Below, one piece after another: positions 9,968 to 22,030 of a stretch of 64,000 bases of DNA. Position numbers and translations under genes: made by a program. Source of the stretch: Vreelandella olivaria (GTDB lineage: Bacteria; Pseudomonadota; Gammaproteobacteria; Pseudomonadales; Halomonadaceae); assembly GCA_004295565.1 (NCBI GenBank), contig AP019416.1:4898001-4962000 (forward strand), read 5' to 3'. Within the stretch, counting starts at the first letter, position 1. The number at the start of each line of letters is the position of its first letter. Below the pieces are notes generated by a model. The model was not told the DNA's origin, searched no databases, and saw only the letters and a program-made list of their open reading frames with translations.

Positions 9968-12900
9968 TTAAGCCGCAGGCGCAGTCACAGTTTGCATAAG
10001 GCTATCCAGATAGTCCGAATCCGACATAAACAACACATGCTTGGCACGAAGTTCCTCAGCCGTCATTCCCCAATAACTGTTAACCCATGCGCTTGTCGTA
10101 CTGGAAGGAGCCAAAATAAAACTTTCAAGCTCCACTCGCTCATCCTTCAAGCGTCGCTGGACATCTTTGATGCGCTCAGCGAATTCGATCTTTTCATCTT
10201 TAGACCCGGTGTGCCGCACGCCGTGTGGATCCACGAAGACGATACGCTGCTTGTCCTGCTGAACATGCCAGAGGATAAAGTCTGGATAGAAGCCTCCTGC
10301 TTCAAAGAACCCTATCCCTTGCTTAACCAGATTCCGAAGCAAGTAAATCTGTTCGCCTCGCTCAGCGATTAACTGCTGGTTCCTTTCAAGCCACGCTCTT
10401 AAATCTTCAACAAAGCGGTATTCACTGTCGTTAAGAACAACAGGCTCAACGCGGATCCGGCTATCCTTGCCTAGGTGTAACAATGGATGATAGAGATGCA
10501 CACCGAGCTGCAGGGCGCTAATACCATTTGCTTTAGATGAGCGATAAGCTGCCTGCTGTTGCTGCTCAATGGCCATCTTCATTTGTTTGATATCATCAAT
10601 AAGCGCTGACTCACTGCCATCCACCACCAACTGATACTCACTGGTGGCAGGCAAATTACCGCTCGCTTCCTCAAGTGCTACCAGCTCCATACGTGGCTCT
10701 AGGTAAGCACGCCGGTGATAGTTGAAAACACGATCTAACAGCAACGATAGCAGCTCTAACGCCATACTCTGGTAACGCTGGAAGTTATCAGCACGTAGCT
10801 TCCACTGGTCATCGGGTACTAACAAGGTGTACCAAATTTGGCTTTTCAGTAGCGCTGGCAAACGATGCGCATCGATTAACACATTCGCGTACCCACGATT
10901 ACGCCGGTAACGCTCCAAGTCACGTGCCAACGCTGCCATATCGACGAACAAAAGCCGGTCATTATCGAAATAGCGCGACTGCTGCTTCGCCAAGCCGGGC
11001 TTAGCCATGACTTCTTTCACCCCCGACGCTTGAATGCTATCCACCCTGGGATAGCGGTCTACCTCGACCCGGCGCTCCTTTAGGACGATATCGGGTGTTA
11101 GGCCCAACGCATTCTGAAAGTCACCACTTAATACAGGATGGCCAAAACTTACTAATGGGCCATCACGATGAAAGCTGTAGGCCTGCCGGGTATCCTGGCG
11201 CACTTTAGGCCGTAGCATCTTCAATGATTTACCCACGTCTTCCATGACATTGAGCTTGAGGGTATGCACTTCCGGATTATCGTTTCCCGGCAAACCTTCA
11301 TCTTCCAGAAAGTCACGGAAGGTGGCCATAAAGTCGGCGCCAACGCCAAACACATTCAGCGTTTCCAGCAAGTAAAGGTATTTGGGCGCAAGAATCGGAT
11401 CAAGTCGGCTTGAGCGCATCAAGCTCATGTCACGCCCCTTAAGGCGTACCCCACGGCCGAAGAGCTGAATAATCTGCGAGCCCTCTTTCTTACCGGTATT
11501 CATCAGCCCCATGCTGGAAACCCGCCAGCAGTTCCACCCCTCAACAAATTTCTTGGAACCAATCAGTAGATTGACAGGCGAGCTATCACGGGTAACCTCG
11601 GCAAAAATAGGGTTCGCCAGCTCAGACTTACGAACCTGCAGGTGCTTTATATCATGGCTTTCCAGGTGCTCAGCTAAACCTAAGGCATCGCCCACATTGA
11701 TCAGCCCAAACGGTTTTTCAGCTTCACCCACTTTTAACAGCAGCTCGCCCGAGTCACCGGTAATCCGGTCGACATTGAGCGTACCGCCTCCCGCAGCGTG
11801 GAAGCTATGGGTGAGAATATCCCGGTAAAGAGCGTCAACGGTTAGTTGCTGCTCCTTAAGCCATGGAAAGCTGCCAGAGAAAATTTCATTGCCCTGCTTA
11901 TCAATCAGGCCAGCACTTGCCGCATCCCCTTGATAAACAGCGCTGAGCGCTTGCTTAGCTTGCTCTTTTTCGCCCAGAAACCACGCTAGAAAACCCAACA
12001 CTTGAGCGATATCGGAAGCACGCTCGTTGTAATTTTTGGCGCTCTCTTTACTGCCATCATCTTTCACCACGCTGGCACCCACGAACACCCATAGTGGCAC
12101 GGCAAGGTTCCACTGGCTTAGCTCTCGGTGCTCTTCGTGGAAATATCGCTGCTGCTGGTAAAAGCCAATAGCGCCGCTGTCAGATAAGTGTAACGCTGCC
12201 GCGTTTCTTTCTCGGGCAAATTGAAGATGCGGTAATCCTTGCCGTAGCCATCTTCATAGAAATAGCGGTACCCATAATCGAAAAGGATATTCTTGGCGTA
12301 AGACTCCTCAACCCCATTATCCCCAGCGGCCACCACCGCTTCTTTAAAAGTGGCCGAGTACTCAAAGGTGAAGCCACGTCCCGCCAGCTTGTTACGATGC
12401 GAAAGCCAGCCTTTCTCCTCACTGGCAGAGCCCAACCCACGATGCCCTTCGTCAACCAGCAGCAAATTGCCATCACCAAAGCTGTCGACGGCCATTTTCT
12501 TTTTACCCTGCTCAGTGCCGAGCTTGGTAATCTCACTAATCGCGACGCGGCTGAGTGACTTGCGCTCACCGCTGAACAGGTCTCCTCCGTCCTGACTAAG
12601 ACGTTCCGACTCTAAGCTAGACTCACGGCACTCAAGTAAATGCTGGTCGCTGAGGCGCTCATTGGGCGTGATAAGGATAATTTGACCGTAGTCACCAATG
12701 CGTTGGTGTTGTCGGGCATAGTGGCGAAACTGGCGCACGTTCGTGTGCATCAGCAGCGTTTTACCGGAGCCGGTGGCGTTTTGCAGGCAGAGCTTATTAA
12801 GGTCTTCGTCCTGGTAGCGGCCAATGCCCGTTTGGTACCCCTGCCCTTGCCAAAAGTGTTAAACCTATCCACCTGGGCGTTAAGGCTCTCTTTCAGCGCC

Positions 12901-13315
12901 TCTCGGCTACGAAAATATTCGAATAGGTAAATTTCCACGAATAGCAGCGTCAGCCACTGGAAATACTTCCACTCGACTTCCACCTCACGCTGCTGGTTCA
13001 AGGCATCGGTATGCTCAATGATATTGGCGTCAAAGCGCTTTAAATCCTCTTCGCTATATTGCCAGCTTGACTGATACCCACCCAGCAATGCGTGCAGGTA
13101 GTGATGATGCCGATCCGCTGTAAGCCCTGGCTGACTCTCTTTGAGGTTTTTATTCAACAGCGTGATTGGGCGCACTTGGCTACCCTTGTCTCGGTACTGC
13201 GCTAGCGGGTCGATACCAAAGCGCGTCATCACCCACTGATTGAGCACCAGTTTTTGAGAAAGTCATTCTTGGCGCTAAGTACTCTGATTTTCGCTTGGCG
13301 TGGCTTACCTGCCAT
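9968..13315 (-). CDS. Type III restriction-like Res subunit (helicase-nuclease)
   Basis: ATP-dependent DNA translocase with a C-terminal nuclease, ~1115 aa over four frames. The start ATG at 13315 overlaps the preceding stop (TAATG) and reads MAGKPRQAKIRVL. Superfamily 2 motifs in order: Walker A ATGSGKTLLMH (after the break near 12755), DEGH box LLLVDEGHRGL, motif III YSATFKEA, GWNCWRVSS and motif VI LFGRGVRLKGR. The C-terminal FYPDFILW plus IVFVDPHGV resembles a PD-(D/E)xK core with His in place of Lys. Breaks lie near 13260, 12755 and 12130. It is the last gene of the defence string, downstream of the methyltransferase, zeta-like ATPase and 64-aa protein. Confidence 0.86.
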
Positions 13316-13509
13316 TAATGCGACTCCCGATCCTGTCGATTCTGCCCATCGCTCTGCTGGGTAGGCGCGTCATCGCCTATCAGGACTGGCTTATCGTTCT
13401 CCCAAACCACGGCATACTGACCAAGGCGGCGTTTACGCTCAAGCGTCTCAGCAACAGCCGAGCGCAAGCTTTCTAACATCTCGTGAGTATCAGGGGTCAA
13501 CTGAGTCAT
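13315..13509 (-). CDS. 64-aa protein paired with the zeta-like ATPase (possible antitoxin)
   Basis: Small charged protein, [20 protein letters not shown], followed by a KRRLGQYAVVWENDKPVLIG segment and a hydrophilic tail. Its ATG overlaps the zeta-like stop by four bases, and its stop overlaps the res start (TAATG), so the three genes are translationally coupled. Similar tiny proteins are typical neighbours of COG4185-type ATPases, which suggests an antitoxin role, but nothing in the sequence proves it. No DNA-binding motif is visible. Intact. Confidence 0.65.
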   Translation of the reverse strand: MTQLTPDTHEMLESLRSAVAETLERKRRLGQYAVVWENDKPVLIGDDAPTQQSDGQNRQDRESH

Positions 13510-14097
13510 GGCTGAGACTCCTTTAGGAGTAAAGTGTAGTAACGCTCATCAAGCACCTGGCGCTGCGCACGCGTTTGCTCGAAAACCGGCGCTGGGGTTC
13601 CTCCCGCATTCATAAAACAGCGCGCGCGGGTAACGCTTGGCGCATAGAGCATCAACAGGTTGTTCAGGCTGCGAGGGAAGCGACGCTGGATATCTTTCAG
13701 CGGAATATGGTGGCCACCGTGGGAGACACGCTCGGCCACGCGCAGACGCGACATCTCCCGCGAAGGCAGCGCCAAATAGACGAGTTCGACCCGCCACCCC
13801 GATTCCATCAGACGTTTTATCAGGCTGAGATACCCCGCCCTGAGAGCGTTGTCTCAAAAGCAAAGTCTTCGCCTTCGTTAATCGCGTCCTCGATTTCCTT
13901 GAGAAAAATACGACTGGCAGACAGCAGCTCACGCTCAGGCGCTAAAGGCGACAGCCCGGCAGCAATTAAGTCGGCATTGATAAAACGTGCACACTTAGCC
14001 ACCTGCGGCAAATAATGCAGTGCAAGGTGGTCTTGCCAGCCCCATTGGGGCCGGCAACGATCCAACACGTTGGCATGGCAGGCTTAGAAGTCATCAT
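13506..14097 (-). CDS. Zeta-toxin-like ATPase (COG4185 type), frameshifted
   Basis: P-loop protein of the zeta toxin/predicted ABC-type ATPase group, ~197 aa. Zeta toxins phosphorylate UDP-N-acetylglucosamine; the substrate here is unknown. The frame starts at 14097 or 14094 and carries [13 protein letters not shown] (residues ~12-24). A lost C near 14022 restores LALHYLPQ, then [13 protein letters not shown] and [12 protein letters not shown], both diagnostic for the group. A second break near 13830 leads to [16 protein letters not shown] and [15 protein letters not shown]-type sequence. It overlaps the methyltransferase stop by 14 bp and the next gene by 4 bp. Its position between mod and res is the unusual point. 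Confidence 0.8.
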
Positions 14098-17000
14098 CAC
14101 ACCCTTCCCACATGCGGGCATGGAAGGTTTCTTCCAGGCTATTGACACGATCACGGGCACGGCCCGTCAAATTCAGGCCATGGGGGCCATTGATATAGAT
14201 GGTGTCGAACTCGCTATCTGTAGTGCCAATCTTATATTTTTCGAGTAGCGCCTCAAGCACGGCGGCATCTTTCTCCGCATCGTCCGTTAGCTTGCGCCAT
14301 ACCACCAACACTTTCGCCAAATCCTCGTCGCTGCCCGGAATACGGCGCACGTGGCCTTCCACTTGACGAATCCAATACGCGCCATCTTCATTTTCTCGCA
14401 GGCTGACAGCCTTCAGGCGCGTGTTTTGATCTTCCGGCAGCTCGGGGTCGGTCTCGCGTTCAAAGCGGGCCACGTAGGTGCGCGGCTTGTCCAAATGGGA
14501 TACGTGCAGACCAATCAACCAATTAAAAGTCTCAACCAAATCCACCGCGGTTTTACGGCTTTCATCGCTGCCGGGCTGCTTTACCTTCAGCATGTAGCCT
14601 TCCGGGTCGCGGAACCACTCGGTATTCAGCAGGCTTGCCGAGCCGCGAGTTTCCACATCCAGCAGGTACTTAAGCGTGTAGTCGTGGCGTAGTTCTGGAT
14701 GCTGTTCCATTAACGCATCGCGATTGGGATCTTCATCTAGCTCTAAGTTATTGAGCGTATCATCGTAGCTTTCGAGGCGCAGGTATTTAAAAACTGAGCA
14801 ATCCCTTGCAGTTCGCCATTCTTTCCAGCTTTTGGCGCCCCGTTTCTCCAGCTCTTAGAGTAAGATGATTTCATTATTCTCGGACGCAAAGCTTCATCAA
14901 ATTGAGAGCCCATCTCGACCAGCAAATATTTGTTATTCTGCGTTCCGTCACGCAGCCCTTCAATTACCGCATGACCTGTCGATCCTGAGCCAGCATAATA
15001 ATCAAGTATATATTCGCCTTCTGCTCCAGATGACATATCTATTATTCTTTTAATGAGCTTTAATGGCTTTTTCCCATTTACAAAATCGACACCACCTTCA
15101 TGCTTCAAGTTGTTCGTATTGATATCCAACCAGAGTGTAGACGCTGGCTCAGTAACACATTTTTACCGTCAATATTTTTAACATTGCTAGATAAAAATAA
15201 AACTGTCTACCTCCTATCAAAAGGATGTCTGGGGCATTTTCTCTCGAAACTAAAATTATATCTTCTGGGTTATTTTTAGATTTTTCTATATATCCTTTTA
15301 GCCACTTAGAGGGTTTTTGTAGAGTCTTCGTTTCAAAAACTCTATTCGCATTATTGACAGCAAATTTTTCAGCAGCAGCAGTGATAATTGAGTCTGCTGC
15401 ATCTTCCCATTCTCTTTTGCCTGCCTCATTCCATCCCGTGTATTTTCACACTTAAAACCCAAAGAATGAAGAACTTCGAGCCTTATACTTTTAAAGACCC
15501 ACTCATCATGAGGCGCAGAGATATTTTCAACAAACCTAGAGAAGTGTTGAAGGTCCACTGATTTTTGTACTGGCTGAGGAGAGAATGAGTAGAGTGACTT
15601 ATTTTTAGAGAAAAAATCACTCTATCTGTTACATCAACAGGCCCAACATTAACTGTTCTAAAGCTAGACGCAGTAGAACATTTTGTAATCACCGTTGCCA
15701 CATAGGAATTGTTGCCAATATGATTTTCTAAAATCCCTCGTAGCCGCCAATCTTCAATATCATTGACATTACAAGCGCCACCAGCAGACTCTGACATCAG
15801 GGCTTTACTTTCCAACAATCTGTCAACGAGCATAGACATCCAACTAGAGTGCTGGTAGTTATCCTTATATCTAAATTCATCAGACCCAGTGTTATACGGC
15901 GGATCAATATAAGTGCATTTAACAGATCTCTCAAGTTTTTTTGAAACTAAGCGGAGTGCTTGAAAATTATCAGCATTTATTAAGACTCCGTTTAGCATCT
16001 CATCTAATTTACCAATAGAACAAAGTATGTCGTACTCAATATCAGCGCCAAGCACATATGTGTCGGCAGCTAGATAACCATATTTCTCTTGAGAGATGAT
16101 TTCAGAAATAGATTTGGCTCTAATATCAACATCAAGCTCAAACAGATCTAGAGAATAAATCTCGGCCCATTGCTGCCTTTGTTTTTCATGGGTAAAAATT
16201 CTTTTCAAAAGATTTTCATTATCTTTAATAAGAAACAAAGAAACACAATAGCCAGAACTAGCCACAAACTTTTTCTTAAGCCAAAGTTTCTTCTGAAAAT
16301 TCTCTAGCTGCGCCAGAAAAGTAATAATTTTCTTAGCTAACTTACGTAGCACTTGAATCTTTTTAAGCTGTTGCTCGACGATGAGCACATCCGCATCGTC
16401 GATATCATCCAAACGCAGAATTTCATTTTTAATATAGAAATCCAGCTCGCGGGAGAGGAAGCCGCCTAGATCCTTGTGGATAAAGTAATCCATGGTGTTG
16501 CGGGCCGTGTACTGCTGCAAGTACTTACCCAGCAGCGTGCGCTCTTTCTGCTTGTCGGTGGGTGCACGGGTGGCCAAGTTTTCACGGTAAGCAACGACAC
16601 CATCAGTGGCACGCAGCGCCTCCATAATGCGCTCTTCTGCTTCCACCAACCGCTTCTTCTGCCAGGTGCCACTCTGCCCGATCTTTTCGGGATCTGGGCG
16701 GTATTCAAACTGCAGCACCAGATCGGCGCCATCCAAGCGAATGGGTTCGTCATGGTGGATGATAAAGAAGCGTTCAGTGCTCTCTTTACATCGTTATGCT
16801 CGCCTTCGGTGGCGTCCACTACGCGGCAGTGTACTTTCAGTGCAGCGTCTGTCGAATCAAATGCTAACCCTGCCTGGGCCGCTGAGCCCTGCAGCGTTTT
16901 CAACGCTTCGTTCAGGTTAAAGGTAAAGTTGGCTAAGGTTTCGGAGGATTTTACATAGTACTGGTCTTTGTTAGCCCAGTGGAGGTAAACCTCACGGCCA

Positions 17001-17656
17001 TCGTAGGGCACTGCGTAAGGTGCCGCACGGCTGTCATTCTCCGCCACATGGTGGCGGCGGCTCATAAAGTCGCCTTTATCGTAGTAGCGTGAAAAGAAGC
17101 GGTAGAGGTGGTCGTAGATATCGGTTGATGCACTCTGCTCTTGTTTTGCCACATGGTAAGCCGCCCTTGCCTGCTTCACAGCAGGGGCGCTATCCGGGTC
17201 TGGGGCACCGAGCTCTTCAGCTTTGTTACGCTTCTCTTCAATGTCCTGCCGCATGGCTGACAGTTGCTGCTCGCCCTGCTCGGCGAAGGCGTCTTCAATC
17301 GCTTGCGCTAGGTCTTCACGAATAAAGCGAGAGAGCTGGTCACTTTTGGCATGCATGATGCGATACAGCCCGAAATCCAACTCAGGCTTATCGAGCTGAA
17401 AAAGCTCATGCAACAGCTTGATAAAGCGTTCCTTGTGACCGTCTGCAGTCGTAGCAACCATTGATTCGTATCCATCAGATCGTGCAACTGACGAGAAAAG
17501 CTCGCCAGTTAGAATAATTGAAAAAGCTCGGGCAACCACTAGGGCAGACCGATGATCAGAAGAGCACTCTGTACGCGCTTCGAGTCGGGCGTCATAACGT
17601 GTCGTGTAGTCGGGCGACTTGTTTGGTTTCGCCAAGGACAGTTTTGCGTCCATCAT
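14084..17656 (-). CDS. Large type III-like adenine methyltransferase (Mod), frameshifted
   Basis: Predicted N6-adenine DNA methyltransferase of about 1125-1190 aa, far longer than classic type III Mod. The N-terminal domain shows ERFIKLLHELFQLDKPEL and DFGLYRIM, then a helical region. Motif IV TYIDPPYNTGSDEFRYKD comes before motif I ILDYYAGSGSTGHAV, the beta-class order. The target-recognition region lies between them, and the C-terminal part follows LRLESYDDTLNNLELDEDP. At least five breaks (near 16740, 15580, 15415, 15140 and 14800) fit single lost bases. The part from about 14880 to 16440 is strikingly AT-rich compared with both ends. The start is uncertain: 17656, or the ATG at 17461, which begins closer to family homology. 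Confidence 0.82.
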
Positions 17657-17803
17657 CGGCCATACAAAAAGTAACCCTCCATGGTGCGCTGATCTGACGA
17701 GAAGCGTGGAGGGTGTTGTTACATGGAAGAGTAAACAGCTGATTGATTGGGGTCAATCGGCGAATACGACGTGAATATTCAAACGCCTACGTCGGCGTTG
17801 CTT

Positions 17804-20678
17804 TCACGCCAGTTCCCAGCGAACCCGAAATAACCGGTGTGTCTGGCTTTTACGGTGCATCTGTCGCTCCAGAGCGTCGATGAGTGAATCACGTTTTTCT
17901 TCGATCTCATCCTGCACATCGAAAATCATTTGCCGATCACGACGCTGTTGGCGTTCGAGTAATTTAAGTGCTTCTTGAGCGGCTTTTTGCTCTTCTAACG
18001 ACTCAGCAACACGCGAGCGCCGTTTGGCATCTTTGATCTTGGCCCGCGTGTCTTCCAGTTGTGCTTCGCTGGAGGCAATTTGATCGTCGGCCCATACTTC
18101 TAGTTTATCGCGTTCACGCTGAAAATAGCCGTGGTTCTCTTCTAGTACACGGCTAAGCGTGGCATCCAGCTGTCTTTTAGCCAACGGGGCCAGCTCTTCT
18201 GGAGGTTCTGGCGCTTGCTTCTCAACCAAAGCTGAAATATTGAACAGCCGCTCACATGCTTCCTGATCGAGCCGTGTGCCATCGTCGGCAAGCCCAGTGA
18301 ACACCAAATGCTCTTCATGCTGGAAACTATCGAGTTCGAGCAGATTTAGCTCTAGCCAGCCGCTTTGGGACTGCAGTTGTTCGAGTACGGATATGCGAAG
18401 GGGGTGTTCGGCCAGTTGAAAACACAGCGTCACTGTAGGTGTTTCTTGACGACGCCCATAATCCAACACGTGCTCACCTAGTGGATGAGTCAGCCGGTAA
18501 GTGTAGGCATGTTCAGGTGGCTTGATGCCTTTCTCTTTGCGAATCAACCAGTACTCACCCGTGGGTACGCTACTTAGTGGCGATTCTTTTAGCTGAAAAG
18601 TGAGATGACGATCATCGAAAACGGCCTGGGTGGCTAAGCTGTGCCGGGTAAGCTTCCAGAATAGTTTCCCGGTACGATCAAGTTGAGCCTCGGCTTTGTC
18701 TCGTTGAATGCGCAACAAGTCGTGAATCTGCTCGTCGAAGTGCTCAAGCAACTTGCTCTCGGTTTCACGCATGCGCGCATCAATATCCGCTTCTAAGGTT
18801 TCGCGCAGCGCAGCAAAGGCGGCTTCAATCGCATCCGATGTGCGGCAGGTCGCATAGATATCCGCAATACGTTTCTCAATGTCTACCCCGGATTCCAGCC
18901 GCCCAAGAATGTCATCGGATGCGCCGAATAACCCATCGAACAGCTGAAATTTCTCACTTAAGAGCTCTAAAACGCGTTTATCAGCTTCATTACGCTGATT
19001 CAAAAATTGATGACGACCACGTCAAACTGCTGGCCATAACGGTGGCAGCGACCAATACGCTGCTCTACCCGCTGCGGATTCCAGGGTAGGTCGTAGTTGA
19101 CCACTAGGTTACAAAATTGGAGGTTCACACCTTCGGCAGCGGCCTCGGTGGCCACCAGGATCTGAGCTTTATCACGGAAGTGATCAATGATAGCGGTACG
19201 ACGGTCGATAGCAGGGCTACCCGTTATGCGGTCGCTGTCTGAATGCTCAGTGATCCAGCGTTGGTAAATCCCTGTTATCCCTGGGCTGTTGTTGGTGCCA
19301 CTGAAAGTAACAACTTGATCAGCAAAGCCGTGGCGTTCAAGAAAGCGGCTTAAATACTCAAGCGTACGTCGCGACTCGGTGAAAATCACCGCTTTACGTG
19401 GAGCCCCATCTCGTCCATACGCGCAAACCCCGTTTCAAGGGCGGTCACTAACGCATGAGATTTAGCATCTTCATGAATCCCCTTAGCCAAATTCAAATAC
19501 TGCTCAATTTCAGCAATTTCGCCTTGTAACCGGGTGGGGTTAATCTCCTGCTCTACCAAATACTGCGCATTGACCTCTTCAATATCGTCGGTTTCAGCTG
19601 ACTCCAACAGCTCTTCATCAAGTGATTCATCGGCTAACAATGTTGCCAGCCAATCCTGCTCAACTTGGTGTCGATTGTGAAGCGATTCTAAACGCTCTTT
19701 TAGTGTTTCCAGGGTCTGGATAATGGCGGTGGTAGATGATGCTAGCAATTTGCGAATGACCAGCGAGACCAAGTGACGCTGGCGGGATGGCACGCCATAG
19801 CTGTCTTCACGTGCCAGATAACCCGATACCAAGTGATAGAGCCGCTGTTCATCAGGTGAGGGTGTAAATGGAATCGTTAGTGCCTTGCGGTGAGTATACT
19901 GGACGTACTCCAATACCTGACGCCTTAAGGTGCGCTTGGCAAACTCTTCAAGGCGACGGCGCAGCCCTTCAATGTCGTTACCATTGCGCATGAATTGACG
20001 TCGAAAACTGATTGCATCCCCGAACAACTGTTCATCAATGACGGTCGATAGGCCATATAGCTCAATCAATGAGTTTTGAGCGGTGGCCGTAAGCAACAGC
20101 TTACGGCTACCTGCAAATGCTCGCTTGATAGCCTGTCCGGTGCGATGGCTTTCACGGTGGGCATTACGCAGTTTGTGAGCTTCGTCAATGACGACAAGAT
20201 CCCACGGTATGGTGCGCAGCTGAGTCTCCATCTTGGCTGCAAAATGATATGACATCACACTGATAACATCTTGATCTAAAGGATCGTATATCCCTTGGTC
20301 GCGCTGCAGCTTATAGGTACGTGCATCAAGCACTTGAGTAGGTAGGTGGAACTTTTCAGATAGCTCGTTCGCCCACTGCTGGCGTAGGGCGGCTGGCGCA
20401 ATCACTATTAAACGGCGCCGACGCTCTGCCCAGTACTGGCATATGACTAGAGCTGCCTCAATGGTCTTGCCAAGACCTACCTCATCCGCCAGTAAAACGC
20501 CTTTTGTTAACGGGTTTTGTAACGCAAACAGGGCTGCATCAATTTGATGGGGGTTAAGGTCTACGGATGCATCAAACAGAGAGGTTGCTAACCTATCAAC
20601 ATCACCGCCTCGCCGCTGACGAGTAAGTTCATAGGCAAAATACTTGGCATGGTAGTTCGTGATGTTCTCAATAGTCAC
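17804..20678 (-). CDS. SNF2/RapA-type helicase-translocase, frameshifted
   Basis: Double-stranded DNA translocase of ~958 aa in three frames. Motif I is DEVGLGKTIEAALVICQYW (residues ~65-83), motif II VVIDEAHKLRN, motif III LLLTATAQNS, motif V VATEAAAEGVNLQFCN and motif VI RIGRCHRYGQ. The C-terminal third is charged and coiled-coil-like (SEAQLEDTRAKIKDAKRR). Breaks near 19388 (AAA for AAAA) and 19003 (TTTT for TTTTT) are single-base. It starts with GTG at 20678 with AGGGGAACAGG just upstream. It is preceded by a 139-bp gap and followed by a 147-bp gap, so internal promoters are possible. It probably works with the adjacent methyltransferase and Res helicase in DNA defence. Confidence 0.85.
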
Positions 20679-20717
20679 CCTGTTCCCCTACCTGCTGACA
20701 ATAAGACAGCTCTACTT

Positions 20718-20744
20718 TCCCTTGCCACAACATAATGTGCAAGG
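20718..20744. repeat. Short hairpin between the ImmA and SNF2 genes
   Basis: CCCTTGC and GCAAGGG form a 7-bp stem in the 139-bp gap. No strong T-run follows on the minus strand. It could be a weak terminator or a processing site before the helicase gene. Confidence 0.35.
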
Positions 20745-20817
20745 GTGGGCAGTTAACCTATTGTGTTTCTGGATAGACCATAACGTCGAACTTAAGCCAC
20801 CGACCCAAATACCCTCT

Positions 20818-22029
20818 CTATTGTTGGAACGGCAGAACCTCTGCCTGCTTTGAACGGTTAGTCCTGGCAGCATTACGCTTGAGCTTGAGAGTCACCACGT
20901 TGTCTCCGGCATCAGACTGAACACTTAGGTAACCTGGGCGTAAATTACACAGCATCTCAATCGTCTCTGGCGGCAAGCCAATCTGATGCACTAACTCAGT
21001 ACGCTCAAAAATGCCGTTATCTACCAGAAGGTGAGCGCCGCGCATCATTAACTTAGGTTGCTCGAAAGCCAGGGCATCATCGCCTGGCTCGCCTTTCGTC
21101 CATTTACGCGCCGAACGCCCCTTCCACAGTCTTAGCTCTAACTGTTCCGTCAGCAGTGATAAATCACGGCAGCGAACGATCATTGATGCTACCGAGACTT
21201 TCCAGCGAGACTTGAGCGAAAGCAGATTATCCAGCGTTGGCCATACCACCTCTTGCGCAAAACTTTCTGGTGGCATTAAGAATGCGCTGGCAAAGCGGTG
21301 CGCTTGCCCTTCGAGCAGGTCATACAGCTCTTTTTTAGCGTATTGCGCAGCCGGTATTTTGAATGCAGTACGACATGACCAAGTTCATGTGCGGCATCAA
21401 AGCGGTTACGGATCGCATTTGCCTTGTCTTCAGCGATCAACACATAGGGGCGACCATCCAAAACGGAGACATGGGAAACACCGTCCATTTTGACATGCCC
21501 CAGGGTGGCGCGAGTGCAAATAATCCCCGCATTCTCCATTGCTTGAATCACGTTTGGGATTGGGGCGGAACCCAACTTCCAAGCCTCTCGGCACTCTCTG
21601 GCGATGTCTTCTATTTCTTCATCGCTGATCAAGCGGCAATCGTCTGCATCCAACATCGGTACATTGACGTCTGGCCATTCCATCGCATCCTGGAAGAAGT
21701 CAGACATCTCTTGCAGCCACGCTAAATAGAGCTGAGATCTGTCACGCGCTTGTTTGTGAACAGAGGCTTGGGAACGGAAAAAGTAAGGTCGCTGGCTTTC
21801 CTGAACAACAGGAGGAACAGGCTTCAAAAACCACATGCGAGAGACTTGAAACACATGGCAAAGGCGATCAAATGACTCGGCCTCAGGTAGCTGGGTGCCT
21901 TTTTCCCAGGCCGAAATCGTACTGGAAGAGCGTCCTACTTGCTCTCCCCAGTTCCGCGAGGGTCAGATTTTGGGCCATACGCAGTTGGTTCAACCGCTGG
22001 CCTTGAAAGCCATCCACCCCTGTTCTCAT
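20818..22029 (-). CDS. XRE-ImmA/IrrE metallopeptidase regulator, frameshifted
   Basis: Fusion of an N-terminal helix-turn-helix (MRTGVDGFQGQRLNQL, AQNLTLAELG) to a COG2856 zinc protease with the AAHELGHVVLH motif. ImmA/IrrE proteins cleave repressors or sense stress. Joining three frames (breaks near 21935 and 21330) gives ~404 aa. The second break reads through to RFASAFLMPPESFAQEVVWPT, the usual continuation after HELGH. The C-terminal ~100 aa contains a RPGYLSVQSDAGDNVVTLKL segment. It lies one base after the unknown gene upstream and 139 bp before the SNF2 gene. It is a likely controller of the defence string. Confidence 0.82.
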
Positions 22030-22030
22030 G

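Noticed and set aside
17668-17735. Inverted repeat ACCCTCCAtg / cgTGGAGGGT between the SNF2 and mod genes as a terminator
   Set aside because: The arms are about 9 bp with a loop of more than 20 bases and no U-run. It is too weak to list as a terminator.
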